A stretch of 24,698 bases of DNA from an uncultured Eubacterium sp. (GTDB taxonomy: Bacteria; Bacillota; Clostridia; Lachnospirales; Lachnospiraceae), in contig CAJGDH010000004.1 of the NCBI GenBank assembly GCA_904502145.1, positions 1 through 24,698 of the forward strand, read 5' to 3'. Shown here one piece after another: positions 16,597 to 23,993 of the stretch (position 1 is its first letter; every line of letters starts with the position of its first letter). The translations under genes were made by a program, and so were the position numbers. The notes below the pieces were generated by a model. It worked only from the letters and a program-made list of their open reading frames with translations. It was not told the DNA's origin and made no database searches.

Positions 16597-17622
16597 TCAG
16601 ACTCCTTTCCCAAAAGCACAATGTGGGTAGGTGCATTCCGGACAGCCCAGACAGAGTCCGCCGTGTCCCATGGAAATGATATCCTTTTTCGTTATCTTTA
16701 CTCCTGCTGCGATCCGGGGAAGGATAAGATCAAAGACCGTCGCCCTGGCATACATGACACACCCCGGAAGGCCCATCACAGGAATACCATCTTCAAAATA
16801 ACCCAGGCAGAGCATGGCTCCGGGAAGGGTCGGAGCCCCGTAGGTTATGATCTCCGCACCGGAATCCTTTATCGCCCCGGGTGTCCTGTCGTCAGGATCC
16901 ACACTCATGCCTCCGGTACAGATGATCAGGTCCGTTTTTTCCTCCCTCATCTTCAGGATCTCCGAGGTTATCCTCTCTTTATCATCCCCGGAGAGAATAT
17001 GGCTGACTACCCTGATTCCGAATTGTTTCAGTTTATTCTGCACCACCGGGGTAAACCGGTCTTTGACCAGGCCTTTTTCCACCTCGCTTCCGGTGGTGAT
17101 GATACCTGCGGTTTTCAGGACCCATGGTTTAATACTTAGCAGCGGATCCTTGCCTGCGGCTTTTTCCGCTGCACTGATCCTTTCTTCCGGGATCACCAGA
17201 GGAATGATCCGGGTTCCCGCCAGCTTGTCTCCTGCTGAGACAACAGAGTTGGTGTGTCTTGTGGCGATCATGACATCATCAAAGGAATTGACCGCGTAAA
17301 GACGTTCCACATCCACCTGAAACAGTCCGTCCATGTCTGCGATCAGTTCCACTTTCCCTTCTTTGACGGAGGTGGCATGCATGCCTGTATTCCGGCAGAG
17401 GTTACTTAGCCGGCCGGCAGCCTCATCCTCATGAAGCATACCCTCTTCCTTCTCCCAGACATACAGATGCTCTTTCCCGATGGACAGGAGCACAGGGATA
17501 TCTTCAGGAGTGACGATATGCCCTTTCCGGAACCTGGCATCCTTCATGACTCCCGGTATGATCTGGGTCATATCATGACAGATCACATGACCCACCGCAT
17601 CAACTGTTTTCACAAGTTTCAT
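16597..17622 (-). CDS. MoeA/MogA-like molybdopterin-binding protein with C-terminal Cys motif
   Basis: The 341-residue product carries an MPT-binding (MoCF biosynthesis) domain in its second half, with IITTGSEVEKG, ICTGGMSVDPDDRTPGAI and MGLPGCVMYA. Its N-terminal half does not match the MoeA N-terminal domains. The protein ends in GGLCLGCPECTYPHCAFG, with Cys at about 324, 327, 330 and 335, resembling a metal or Fe-S cluster site. Standard MoeA and MogA lack this tail. It is the first gene after the Moco riboswitch and precedes moeA by four bases, so a role in Moco handling is likely, but the exact reaction is unknown. GGAGGT lies nine bases before the ATG at 17622. Extending to 17697 would place the start in the riboswitch terminator and is rejected. 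Confidence 0.85.
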   Translation of the reverse strand: MKLVKTVDAVGHVICHDMTQIIPGVMKDARFRKGHIVTPEDIPVLLSIGKEHLYVWEKEEGMLHEDEAAGRLSNLCRNTGMHATSVKEGKVELIADMDGLFQVDVERLYAVNSFDDVMIATRHTNSVVSAGDKLAGTRIIPLVIPEERISAAEKAAGKDPLLSIKPWVLKTAGIITTGSEVEKGLVKDRFTPVVQNKLKQFGIRVVSHILSGDDKERITSEILKMREEKTDLIICTGGMSVDPDDRTPGAIKDSGAEIITYGAPTLPGAMLCLGYFEDGIPVMGLPGCVMYARATVFDLILPRIAAGVKITKKDIISMGHGGLCLGCPECTYPHCAFGKGV

Positions 17623-17654
17623 CTTCAATTTACCTCCGGTTGATCCACTCTGAA

Positions 17655-17690
17655 ATAAAAAGAAAAACTCCGCCGAAAGGGCAGAGTTAT
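17655..17690 (-). terminator. intrinsic terminator of the Moco riboswitch expression platform
   Basis: On the minus strand AACTCTGCC pairs with GGCGGAGTT (nine pairs, one G-U) around a five-base CTTTC loop, followed at once by TTTTTCTTTTT. It lies between the aptamer and the first gene. The 5' arm includes TAACTCT (17683-17689), which can instead pair with AGAGTTA (17727-17733) in the aptamer's 3' half, giving an antiterminator alternative. Confidence 0.85.
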
Positions 17691-17699
17691 AGTGCAAAA

Positions 17700-17855
17700 T
17701 GACCTGGCGGGACCATTCCCGTCAGCTAACTCTCCTTTCCAAGGGCAGGGAGGCATTGCTGTTTCCGGCAATACCCTGAGGAAGCATCTCCCAAAGAGAT
17801 CTTCCTGGTCCGTATCCCATAGCAGATGCCGTAGGAACACGAACTCGGAGAACGA
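17700..17855 (-). promoter_or_regulatory. molybdenum cofactor (Moco) riboswitch aptamer
   Basis: The leader upstream of the Moco operon folds into several helices. At 17780-17805 GGAAG and ATCTC pair with GAGAT and CTTCC, with one bulged G. At 17752-17775 GGTATTGC pairs with GCAATGCC. At 17708-17721 CGGGA pairs with TCCCG. Conserved-looking pieces such as ACCAGGAAG and ACGGGAATGGTCCCGCC agree with my recollection of the Moco RNA motif. The position before moe/moa/mod genes is the usual one for that family. In described examples the RNA senses Moco and lowers expression of its synthesis genes. The identification rests on motif memory, structure and context, not on a covariance search. Confidence 0.85.
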
Positions 17856-17878
17856 ATATGATCCTGTAAATGTACAAG

Positions 17879-17919
17879 AAAAACCTTACTGTTATTCTAA
17901 TGATAACAATAAGGTTTTT
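17879..17919 (-). terminator. terminator hairpin of the nitrate reductase operon, overlapping a promoter
   Basis: A 17-bp inverted repeat with one mismatch (AAAAACCTTATTGTTAT and its near complement) surrounds a 7-base centre, 30 bases after the TDT stop. Its distal arm ends in GGTTTTT on the minus strand, as expected for an intrinsic terminator; the A/T-flanked symmetry could act in both directions. A protein-binding palindrome is an alternative reading. Confidence 0.65.
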
Positions 17920-17928
17920 CATCGTCAA
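17900..17928 (-). promoter_or_regulatory. predicted promoter of the riboswitch-controlled Moco operon
   Basis: A near-consensus -35 TTGACG (17923-17928) and -10 TATCAT (17900-17905) are exactly 17 bases apart on the minus strand. Transcription would start near 17893, about 40 bases before the aptamer. The -10 lies in the centre of the palindrome that ends the previous operon. Confidence 0.6.
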
Positions 17929-17948
17929 TATTATTCTGTTTTATCTGA

Positions 17949-18878
17949 TCATCTTTTCTCGATCCTCAGGAAAAGGATGAGGAACTGGAGCAAAACATAA
18001 CCGATGATCATTGTAGTCAGGTAGATCTGTATGCCCTGGAGCTGGGTAAGATAACCCGAGATCTGCTCATTGCCCGCATTGGCCATATATGCTGCCATCT
18101 TCCCTGTAGCCACAGTTCCGATAGCCATGGGGAAGGTAACTCCCGCATAACTGGGCACAAAGCTGAAAGCAAAGAATCTGGGCAGTTTGATAATGATAAA
18201 AGCTAAAGAAGCCAGTACGCAGATATAGAGGAAGTACACCAGATATTTATTGGGGTTCTCAATTACATTGAGATAGCTGACCAAACAGAGGGAACAAGGC
18301 GCGAGCACCACCGCCATGGTGTGGTAAACCGGAGGTTTTACTTCCACAGTTGCCAGTCTCCAGATCATGATAGGGATAATGATCAGATAGACCAGTATAC
18401 CGTAGTACACGATATATTTCAGGATATGGTTAAAACCAAAACCTGCTCCGATCACACAGCATACCATGATCCCGTTGTAAGTGACAAACCAGCTGGGAAC
18501 AAAGGTATTGATATCCCTCTCGCTGATCACATTCCGGTAAGTGAAGATCAGGATATGCACTGCATGGCAGATCCATGCGGCAAACCAGAGGAAAAGGGCC
18601 AGAGTCTGATTATAATCATACAGATAGCTGGCGATGATCATCAGCATCATGAAGAAGCCGGCATAGAGACTGCAGGGAACCACATTTTTATACTCGCTGA
18701 GGCAGATTTCCCTGAAGCAGATGATCTTGACCAGGTAAGTGAGCCATACGATAATGGCAGCAATCATAGTGATATGTCTTACCCAGGTAAAACCCAGTCC
18801 GGCATAAACGTTGCTCAAGGTCAGGGCTCCCACAAAGGTGGGAAGCACCGGTACAGGCATATTTTTTAATCTCTCCAT
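17949..18878 (-). CDS. TDT/SLAC1-type (TehA-like) membrane transporter or anion channel
   Basis: The 309-residue protein has about ten hydrophobic segments and the hallmarks of the TDT/SLAC1 family: a start with MPVPVLPTFVGALTLSN and a late motif FVPSYAGVTFPMAIGTVATGK. In the family, TehA homologues form trimeric anion channels, plant SLAC1 conducts nitrate and chloride, and fungal members export sulfite or dicarboxylates. Here it is the last gene of the NarB-type operon, 38 bases after the FAD reductase and before a terminator. That makes passage of nitrate or nitrite a reasonable guess, but substrate cannot be read from sequence. AAGGAGA lies six bases before the ATG. Confidence 0.88.
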   Translation of the reverse strand: MERLKNMPVPVLPTFVGALTLSNVYAGLGFTWVRHITMIAAIIVWLTYLVKIICFREICLSEYKNVVPCSLYAGFFMMLMIIASYLYDYNQTLALFLWFAAWICHAVHILIFTYRNVISERDINTFVPSWFVTYNGIMVCCVIGAGFGFNHILKYIVYYGILVYLIIIPIMIWRLATVEVKPPVYHTMAVVLAPCSLCLVSYLNVIENPNKYLVYFLYICVLASLAFIIIKLPRFFAFSFVPSYAGVTFPMAIGTVATGKMAAYMANAGNEQISGYLTQLQGIQIYLTTMIIGYVLLQFLILFLRIEKR

Positions 18879-18916
18879 AGTTTTCTCCTTAAATGAACTT
18901 CTGAATCCTGTTGTTT

Positions 18917-20176
18917 TTATGCTTCCCTAGGTGGTTCCTCCTTATCATAAAGGAACTGGTAGTCTTCGTCCATATGGAAGAAATCCGAATAATCGATATC
19001 AAACAGAGGTTTCTTCACTCTGGTCACATCGATCTTACGGCGGATGAGCTGTGTCAGAACTCCGCTGTAGGACAGGTCTCCCTGGAGGATAGCCCCGGTG
19101 ATCACTCCGTCCTTGTGGACGATCTTCTTGTAAATGTTATGTTTCGGATCTTTGTAGATCTCTTCTGTAAAGGAATCGTCATAACGGTTGGCCTGTCCCA
19201 AGGACATGCTCTCAAGACCAAGGAAATTCATGGTTGACTTGGAGGTGAAGAAATCATCCATAGTCCTGGGAATCCCGCTCATGTTGTAAGCGGCGATCAT
19301 CCCTTCCTTGACAGCCACAGGCCAGATGGGTCCTCTTCCGGATACATCGCCGGCCCCGTAGACATTTTCTACGTTAGTCCGGCCATGCTCATCAAAGATC
19401 AGACCGAACCGGTCACATTCCAGACCGCTGCCTTCCAGAAATTCAACCGTGGCACGTACTCCGGCACAGTTGATCACCAGATCGGTAGGAATCTCGGTTC
19501 CGTCATTAAGGATAACCTTAAAGCAGTTTCCCTCATCATCGAGGACGAACTCCTTAGCCCCCATGTTATAATATTGCTTTAACCCCTTCTCCGCGAACAT
19601 TCTGCCATAAACGCCGGCAGAGTATTCGTCCAGCTGAATGCCCAGCATATAAGGAGCCATATCAGCCAGGGTAATGTTCTTATTGTACTTTATCAGACCG
19701 GCAACCACGTCGATCCCTACAAGTCCGGCACCCATGACAAAGATATTTTCCGCCTTGTCCAGTCTTTTCTCAATAAATTCCACATCGGGGAAATTGCGGA
19801 AGCCGGTGATATTTTTCCCTTCCCGGAGTCCGGGGATGGGGAAGAACTTGGGGTGGGAACCGGTACAGATACAGAGCTTGTCGTAAGAGACTTCCCTGCC
19901 GTCCTCCAGCAGGACTACATTCCGGTCCGTATCCACTCCGGAGGCCTTTACTCCCTTGATCCAGGTGATGTTCATCCTCTCGTCGAAATCATTTCCTCCC
20001 ACAAAATTCAGCTGGTCCAGATTTCTTTCCCCTTTAAGATGGTGGTAGAGGATACAGCGGGAGTAGATCGCAGTGTCCTCGGAGATCATGACGATCTCCG
20101 CTTCCGGATTCAGTTCTCTTAATTTGCGGACAACATTCGTTCCCGCAGCACTAGCGCCAATAACTGCAAATTTCAT
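18917..20176 (-). CDS. NAD(P)/FAD-dependent oxidoreductase of the nitrate reductase operon
   Basis: From the ATG at 20176 the protein is 419 residues with the two-dinucleotide-binding fold of pyridine nucleotide-disulfide oxidoreductases. It has an FAD motif IGASAAGTN at the N-terminus, an NAD(P) motif VMGAGLVGID near 145 and the FAD-contacting VYGAGDVSG near 265. I see no redox-active CxxxxC, so it fits the rubredoxin/ferredoxin reductase, NADH oxidase or NirB-N-terminal type better than a disulfide reductase. It probably passes NAD(P)H electrons to the ferredoxin-like partner. The ferredoxin stop and this ATG overlap as TAATG, and GGAGGTGA lies upstream; the in-frame extension to 20218 lies wholly inside the upstream gene. 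Confidence 0.9.
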   Translation of the reverse strand: MKFAVIGASAAGTNVVRKLRELNPEAEIVMISEDTAIYSRCILYHHLKGERNLDQLNFVGGNDFDERMNITWIKGVKASGVDTDRNVVLLEDGREVSYDKLCICTGSHPKFFPIPGLREGKNITGFRNFPDVEFIEKRLDKAENIFVMGAGLVGIDVVAGLIKYNKNITLADMAPYMLGIQLDEYSAGVYGRMFAEKGLKQYYNMGAKEFVLDDEGNCFKVILNDGTEIPTDLVINCAGVRATVEFLEGSGLECDRFGLIFDEHGRTNVENVYGAGDVSGRGPIWPVAVKEGMIAAYNMSGIPRTMDDFFTSKSTMNFLGLESMSLGQANRYDDSFTEEIYKDPKHNIYKKIVHKDGVITGAILQGDLSYSGVLTQLIRRKIDVTRVKKPLFDIDYSDFFHMDEDYQFLYDKEEPPREA

Positions 20177-20598
20177 TATTTCGTCACCTCCACCAGTGTA
20201 ATCGCATGCATAGGACACTTTTCAACACACATGGGGTTTGCTGACCCGTCTTCGCTCCGATGGACACACATATCACATTTCATCACTTCGTAATGATAGA
20301 TGGCATCCGGTTTGAGCACACCGTATGGGCAGGCCATAACACACATGAAGCAGTGGGCACAGTGTTCCTTGTCATAGGTGACATATCCTGTCTTCTCATC
20401 TTTGCGCATGGCACCGGTCATACAGGTGATGGCACATTCGGGAAGATCGCAGTGACGGCAGAAGATCGGGGCCGGTTTCGTCTCTGAATCGATGACCACA
20501 CGATTTCTGGCATCATGAGTGTCGTGGGAGATACAGCAGGATGTCACACACATCAGGCAGCCGATACAGCGGCTGCGGTCAATTCTAATCCGATACAT
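20176..20598 (-). CDS. 4Fe-4S polyferredoxin-type electron transfer subunit
   Basis: This 140-residue protein is of the HycB/CooF/NrfC type. Sixteen or more Cys residues fall in four clusters: CIGCLMCVTSC at 11-21, CRHCDLPECAITC near 47, CAHCFMCVMACP near 80, and CDMC with MCVEKCP near the end. It can bind four [4Fe-4S] clusters and form an electron wire. There is no Tat signal, so it acts in the cytoplasm, as does the molybdoenzyme. Its gene starts four bases after the molybdoenzyme stop, with GGAGG inside that gene's last codons, and overlaps the FAD reductase start, so the three are tightly coupled and probably form one complex. Confidence 0.93.
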   Translation of the reverse strand: MYRIRIDRSRCIGCLMCVTSCCISHDTHDARNRVVIDSETKPAPIFCRHCDLPECAITCMTGAMRKDEKTGYVTYDKEHCAHCFMCVMACPYGVLKPDAIYHYEVMKCDMCVHRSEDGSANPMCVEKCPMHAITLVEVTK

Positions 20599-20602
20599 AT
20601 CC

Positions 20603-22684
20603 TCACGCCTCCTTTGGTTTCAGATTAACGACTGCAGACTTGTAAGATGGTTCCCTGGAATAAGGGTCAAAGACCGAAGGAGTCATCTTGTTGCATTCGA
20701 TATAATGCTCGGGAGCAAAGATCTCATCCTCCTGGACATCTTCGGTGATACGGACGGCAAAGTCCGCGCTCTGTCCGTTGCAGGAGGAAATGGTCACCCG
20801 GTCTTCATGCTTCAGACCATATTTTTCCGCTACCACCGGATGAATGAAGCAATAGGCATGCTTTGTGCTTACCCCATCAACAAACTGGACCTCACGGGTC
20901 CGGCTCTGGGTATGCCACTGCCCTACTGTCCCACGGCCGGTATTGAAGATATAAGGGAATTCTTCCGTCTGGGGCATAGGATTTTCCGGGACAGGCTCAA
21001 AGTTGAAGACAGCCTTTCCGTCAGGCGTCCAGAATCTGCCGTCGGCATAAAGTCTTCTCTCGTCCTCCTCAAGAACATCTCCCTCTTTGAAAGGCCACTG
21101 GCATCCATTGGAGAATTCCAGTCCTTTGTATGTGAGCCCGGAAATGTCAAAAGGTCTCCCCTTTGATACCTGGCGGAGCATGTTGAAACAATCTTCAGGA
21201 GTCTTCCAGTAATCGATAATGTCCTGGAATCCCATGGCTTTAGCTACACCATACATGATCTGGTAGTCATTTTTCTCATCATCATCGGGCTTGATGACGG
21301 GTACACAGCGGCTGAGACGACGCTCCAGATTAATGTAGGTTCCGTCCTTCTTGATGGCCGGAACAGCCGGGAGGAAGACGTCACATCCCTCTGCGCTCTC
21401 GATATCATCATAGATATCCTGAACCACATAGAACTCCAGTTTTTCCATGGCCTTGGCGAACTCTTCATTGTTGGTCCAGGAATGCCTGGGGTTGGTGCAC
21501 ATGATCCAGAGGGCCTTTATGTTACCGTTATTGATGTTTTCAACGATCTTGTCATAGGGCATGGTCGGACCCTGGGCAAGAAGTTCCTCATCACAATGGA
21601 AAATCTGTGAAACTTTCTTTCTCGCTGCGGGATCACCGAATTCGTGCCCGTAAAGTGATGCCTGGTTGGAGAACAGCCTGGATCCCATGGCATTGCACTG
21701 ACCGGTGATGGAATTGGCACCTGTGCCGGGTTTTCCGTAATTGCCCAGAAGAAGCTGAAGGTTGATGATGGACTGGGCTGCGCGGACAGCATTGTGGGAC
21801 TGATTGATCCCCATGGTCCACCAGATGGAAACCCGTTCTCCTTCTTTGATCAGTCCGATCAGTTCATTGATCTGATCAAGGGAGAGCCTTGTCACTTCTG
21901 AAACCTTCTCCAGCGGGAAATCCTTTACAAATTCCGCATACTCTTCGAACCGTTTGGTATGATCACGGACAAAGTCATGATCGATGAGATCCTGGCTGAT
22001 GAAATAATTGGCCAGACCATAGAAGAGGGTTGAATCTGTTTTCGTTTTTATGGGATAGAAATAATCAGCATTTCTGGCTGTCTCACTTCTTCTCGGATCG
22101 ATGACGATCACTTTTTTATTCTTGTTTTTCCGTATCCTGTCCCAGATAATGGGATGAGCGACCACCGGGTTGGCCCCCACCAGGATAATGGTATCGGACA
22201 ATTCCAGGTCCTTTAAAGTGTATCCCGGGGCATCAAATCCGTAACTCTGTTTGTGGGCAACAACTGCCGATGCCATGCAGAGTCTGGTATTTCCGTCCAC
22301 ATTGGTATGCATATGATCCCGAAGGATATGACCGTTGAGGGCAAATTCCTCCATGGTGAGCTGACCGGTAGAGATGCCGGCGATAGCCTGATATCCGTAC
22401 TTATCCTGGATCTCCTTAAACCGTTTCGCAATGTAATCAAATGTGTAATCCCAGCCGGGATATTCAAAGCTGCCGTCTTCTCTCCTGATCCGCGGTGTGT
22501 GAGGTTTATCCACCACCGTCTGCTGTTTATCAAGAGATATCCCCTTGATGCAGCAGAAACCGTCATTTACCGGGTAACCTGGTGTCGGTTTCACGCTGAT
22601 GATCCGGTTGGCCTCCTCATCCACATAAAAATCAAGATTACAGTCAATGGCACAATAGTTACAGACTGACTGTACTTTTTTCAT
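20603..22684 (-). CDS. narB: NarB-type molybdopterin nitrate reductase, catalytic subunit
   Basis: The 693-residue protein belongs to the DMSO reductase family and would bind bis-MGD and one [4Fe-4S] cluster. The cluster ligands are C8, C11 and C15 in CNYCAIDC and C44 or C45 in FCCIKG. The segment TRLCMASAVV carries the probable Mo ligand Cys137, as in NarB and NapA rather than the Sec/Cys of formate dehydrogenases. MGINQS, GKPGTGANSITGQCNAMGSR and IDPRRSETA also agree with assimilatory NarB-type enzymes. No Tat signal is present. GGGAG precedes the ATG at 22684, so the in-frame GTG at 22732 is rejected. Substrate assignment to nitrate is a family inference; related reductases cannot be fully excluded. 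Confidence 0.87.
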   Translation of the reverse strand: MKKVQSVCNYCAIDCNLDFYVDEEANRIISVKPTPGYPVNDGFCCIKGISLDKQQTVVDKPHTPRIRREDGSFEYPGWDYTFDYIAKRFKEIQDKYGYQAIAGISTGQLTMEEFALNGHILRDHMHTNVDGNTRLCMASAVVAHKQSYGFDAPGYTLKDLELSDTIILVGANPVVAHPIIWDRIRKNKNKKVIVIDPRRSETARNADYFYPIKTKTDSTLFYGLANYFISQDLIDHDFVRDHTKRFEEYAEFVKDFPLEKVSEVTRLSLDQINELIGLIKEGERVSIWWTMGINQSHNAVRAAQSIINLQLLLGNYGKPGTGANSITGQCNAMGSRLFSNQASLYGHEFGDPAARKKVSQIFHCDEELLAQGPTMPYDKIVENINNGNIKALWIMCTNPRHSWTNNEEFAKAMEKLEFYVVQDIYDDIESAEGCDVFLPAVPAIKKDGTYINLERRLSRCVPVIKPDDDEKNDYQIMYGVAKAMGFQDIIDYWKTPEDCFNMLRQVSKGRPFDISGLTYKGLEFSNGCQWPFKEGDVLEEDERRLYADGRFWTPDGKAVFNFEPVPENPMPQTEEFPYIFNTGRGTVGQWHTQSRTREVQFVDGVSTKHAYCFIHPVVAEKYGLKHEDRVTISSCNGQSADFAVRITEDVQEDEIFAPEHYIECNKMTPSVFDPYSREPSYKSAVVNLKPKEA

Positions 22685-22733
22685 AAGCTGGACTCCCTTT
22701 CTTTCATGGTAAGGTAACGATATACAGGTCACT

Positions 22734-22739
22734 ATTCTA
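22734..22739 (-). promoter_or_regulatory. possible -10 element of the nitrate reductase operon
   Basis: TAGAAT on the minus strand matches the -10 consensus at five of six positions, about 50 bases before the ATG. No good -35 is found 16-18 bases upstream, which fits an activator-dependent promoter. Transcription would start near 22727, putting the centre of the TGTGA/TCACA palindrome at about -56. Confidence 0.4.
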
Positions 22740-22768
22740 TATATGTAATTGTATCAAAGGATAAAAAA

Positions 22769-22797
22769 AAATTCTGTGATATAAATCACAGAATTAT
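22769..22797 (-). promoter_or_regulatory. CRP-type palindromic operator, also a possible terminator of mobA-mobB/crp
   Basis: A perfect inverted repeat (AATTCTGTGAT, TTAT, ATCACAGAATT on the minus strand) contains TGTGA-N6-TCACA, identical to the CRP consensus half-sites. It lies between the MobB-Crp gene and the nitrate reductase operon. The recognition helix of that regulator carries RETVSR, whose R, E and R match the residues with which E. coli CRP reads GTGA. On the minus strand the repeat is followed by eight T, so the transcript can also form an intrinsic terminator 15 or so bases after the regulator stop. Confidence 0.7.
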
Positions 22798-22811
22798 AGT
22801 TTAATAGGAAA

Positions 22812-23993
22812 CTAATCTCCTTTATTGTTCTTTTTATGGAACCGCCTGACCATCTGATCCTTGTCTACTATTATGATCCGCTTTTTGTCGATCTGGATCA
22901 ATCCGTCATTTACAAGGTTTTTGCAGGCCCTTGATACAGTTTCTCTGGGAACGCCAAGCATATCCGCCAGAAAAGTGATCGGAAGATTAAGGTCGATCTC
23001 CGTACCCTGTTCAGCCGGTTTTCCGAAATCCCTGGCCAGCTTCCATAATTTGGATGCCAGTCTTCTTTCGATGGAGATATTGCTGACCGTATTTTTAAGC
23101 TGACGCTGCATTTTCTTTATCCTGAGATCCTGCAGGGAGATTACGGCTGAAACCAGGGAATAGTCTTTCTTCATCCAATAGTGGAAGTTTTCCATGGGGA
23201 TAACAAAAATCTCACTGTCCTGGTAGGTCTCACAGTAGACAGATGAGTATCCCTGATTCATAATACTGTCATTCAACACACTGCCTTCACCCAGCAGCGA
23301 GATAACCTTCCGGTTTCCACTATGGGTCAGAGCATAAACTGAGGAAATCCCCTTTATCTGAATATAAAGATATTCCGAATGCTTTCCGGCTTCCAGGACT
23401 TGTACATTTCTGGGAACCGCTTCTATCCGTCCCTCTTTCCAAAGTCCATCAAGGGTTTCCTTCCCGATACTCCGGAAACAATCCAGCCGGCATAAAGGAT
23501 TCTTCCCCGTAATCGGAGAAGACATGTCTGAGATCAGCAGATCAGCAACTCCACTGACATCATTAATATCAAAAAACAGACGGGCACCTGCCACAGGAAC
23601 ATCACTGACCACTGCCATGCATTTTTCGGGATCCATGGGAAGATCGTTGCCCGTATCCTCACGATGGATCAATATTTTGGGCCAGATTCCCTCTTTGTAC
23701 CCCTCGGTAAGAATGATATCCACATCATGGATCGTACTTAGGATCTGGTGGATCTGTCTTGGTCTGTTTTCCATGAGGGCAGCCCGGTCCCGTGATACGA
23801 TCGCCGTTATATCTGCCCCTGCTTTGGTGATGCGAAATGTATCTTTCCCTTCCCGGTCGATCTCAAAACCATGGCCATCGTGTTTGATCACTGCCACTCT
23901 GAGACCTTTTTCTTTCAGAACAGGCAGTAATTTCTCAAGAAATGTCGTCTTGCCTGTACCGGAATATGCCACGATCGAATAAATAGGTATCAT
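22812..23993 (-). CDS. MobB GTP-binding domain fused to a Crp/Fnr-type transcription regulator
   Basis: One uninterrupted frame of 393 residues holds two modules. Residues 1-158 are MobB-like: a P-loop in AYSGTGKTT (9-17, with Ala at the usual first Gly), VIKHDGHGFEID, GKDTFRITKAGA and ILTEGYK. Residues about 165-300 form a cNMP-binding-like beta barrel (GEGSVL at 235-240) followed by the dimer helix. Residues about 305-380 are a Crp-type winged helix, with LADMLGVPRETVSRACKNL. MobB assists MobA in attaching GMP to molybdopterin. The Crp part probably controls the adjacent nitrate reductase operon. Cys168, Cys172 and Cys254 could bind a redox centre, but the FNR Cys pattern is not present. 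The start overlaps the mobA stop (ATGA). Confidence 0.92.
   Translation of the reverse strand: MIPIYSIVAYSGTGKTTFLEKLLPVLKEKGLRVAVIKHDGHGFEIDREGKDTFRITKAGADITAIVSRDRAALMENRPRQIHQILSTIHDVDIILTEGYKEGIWPKILIHREDTGNDLPMDPEKCMAVVSDVPVAGARLFFDINDVSGVADLLISDMSSPITGKNPLCRLDCFRSIGKETLDGLWKEGRIEAVPRNVQVLEAGKHSEYLYIQIKGISSVYALTHSGNRKVISLLGEGSVLNDSIMNQGYSSVYCETYQDSEIFVIPMENFHYWMKKDYSLVSAVISLQDLRIKKMQRQLKNTVSNISIERRLASKLWKLARDFGKPAEQGTEIDLNLPITFLADMLGVPRETVSRACKNLVNDGLIQIDKKRIIIVDKDQMVRRFHKKNNKGD

Noticed and set aside
17623..17697. Upstream start for the MoeA-like gene
   Set aside because: It falls inside the riboswitch terminator, and a strong GGAGGT supports the ATG at 17622.
17879..17919. ModE-type operator upstream of the Moco operon
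   Set aside because: GTTAT and ATAAC half-sites are present, but the spacing differs from the E. coli ModE site and no ModE gene is seen; a terminator explains the long arms and T-run better.
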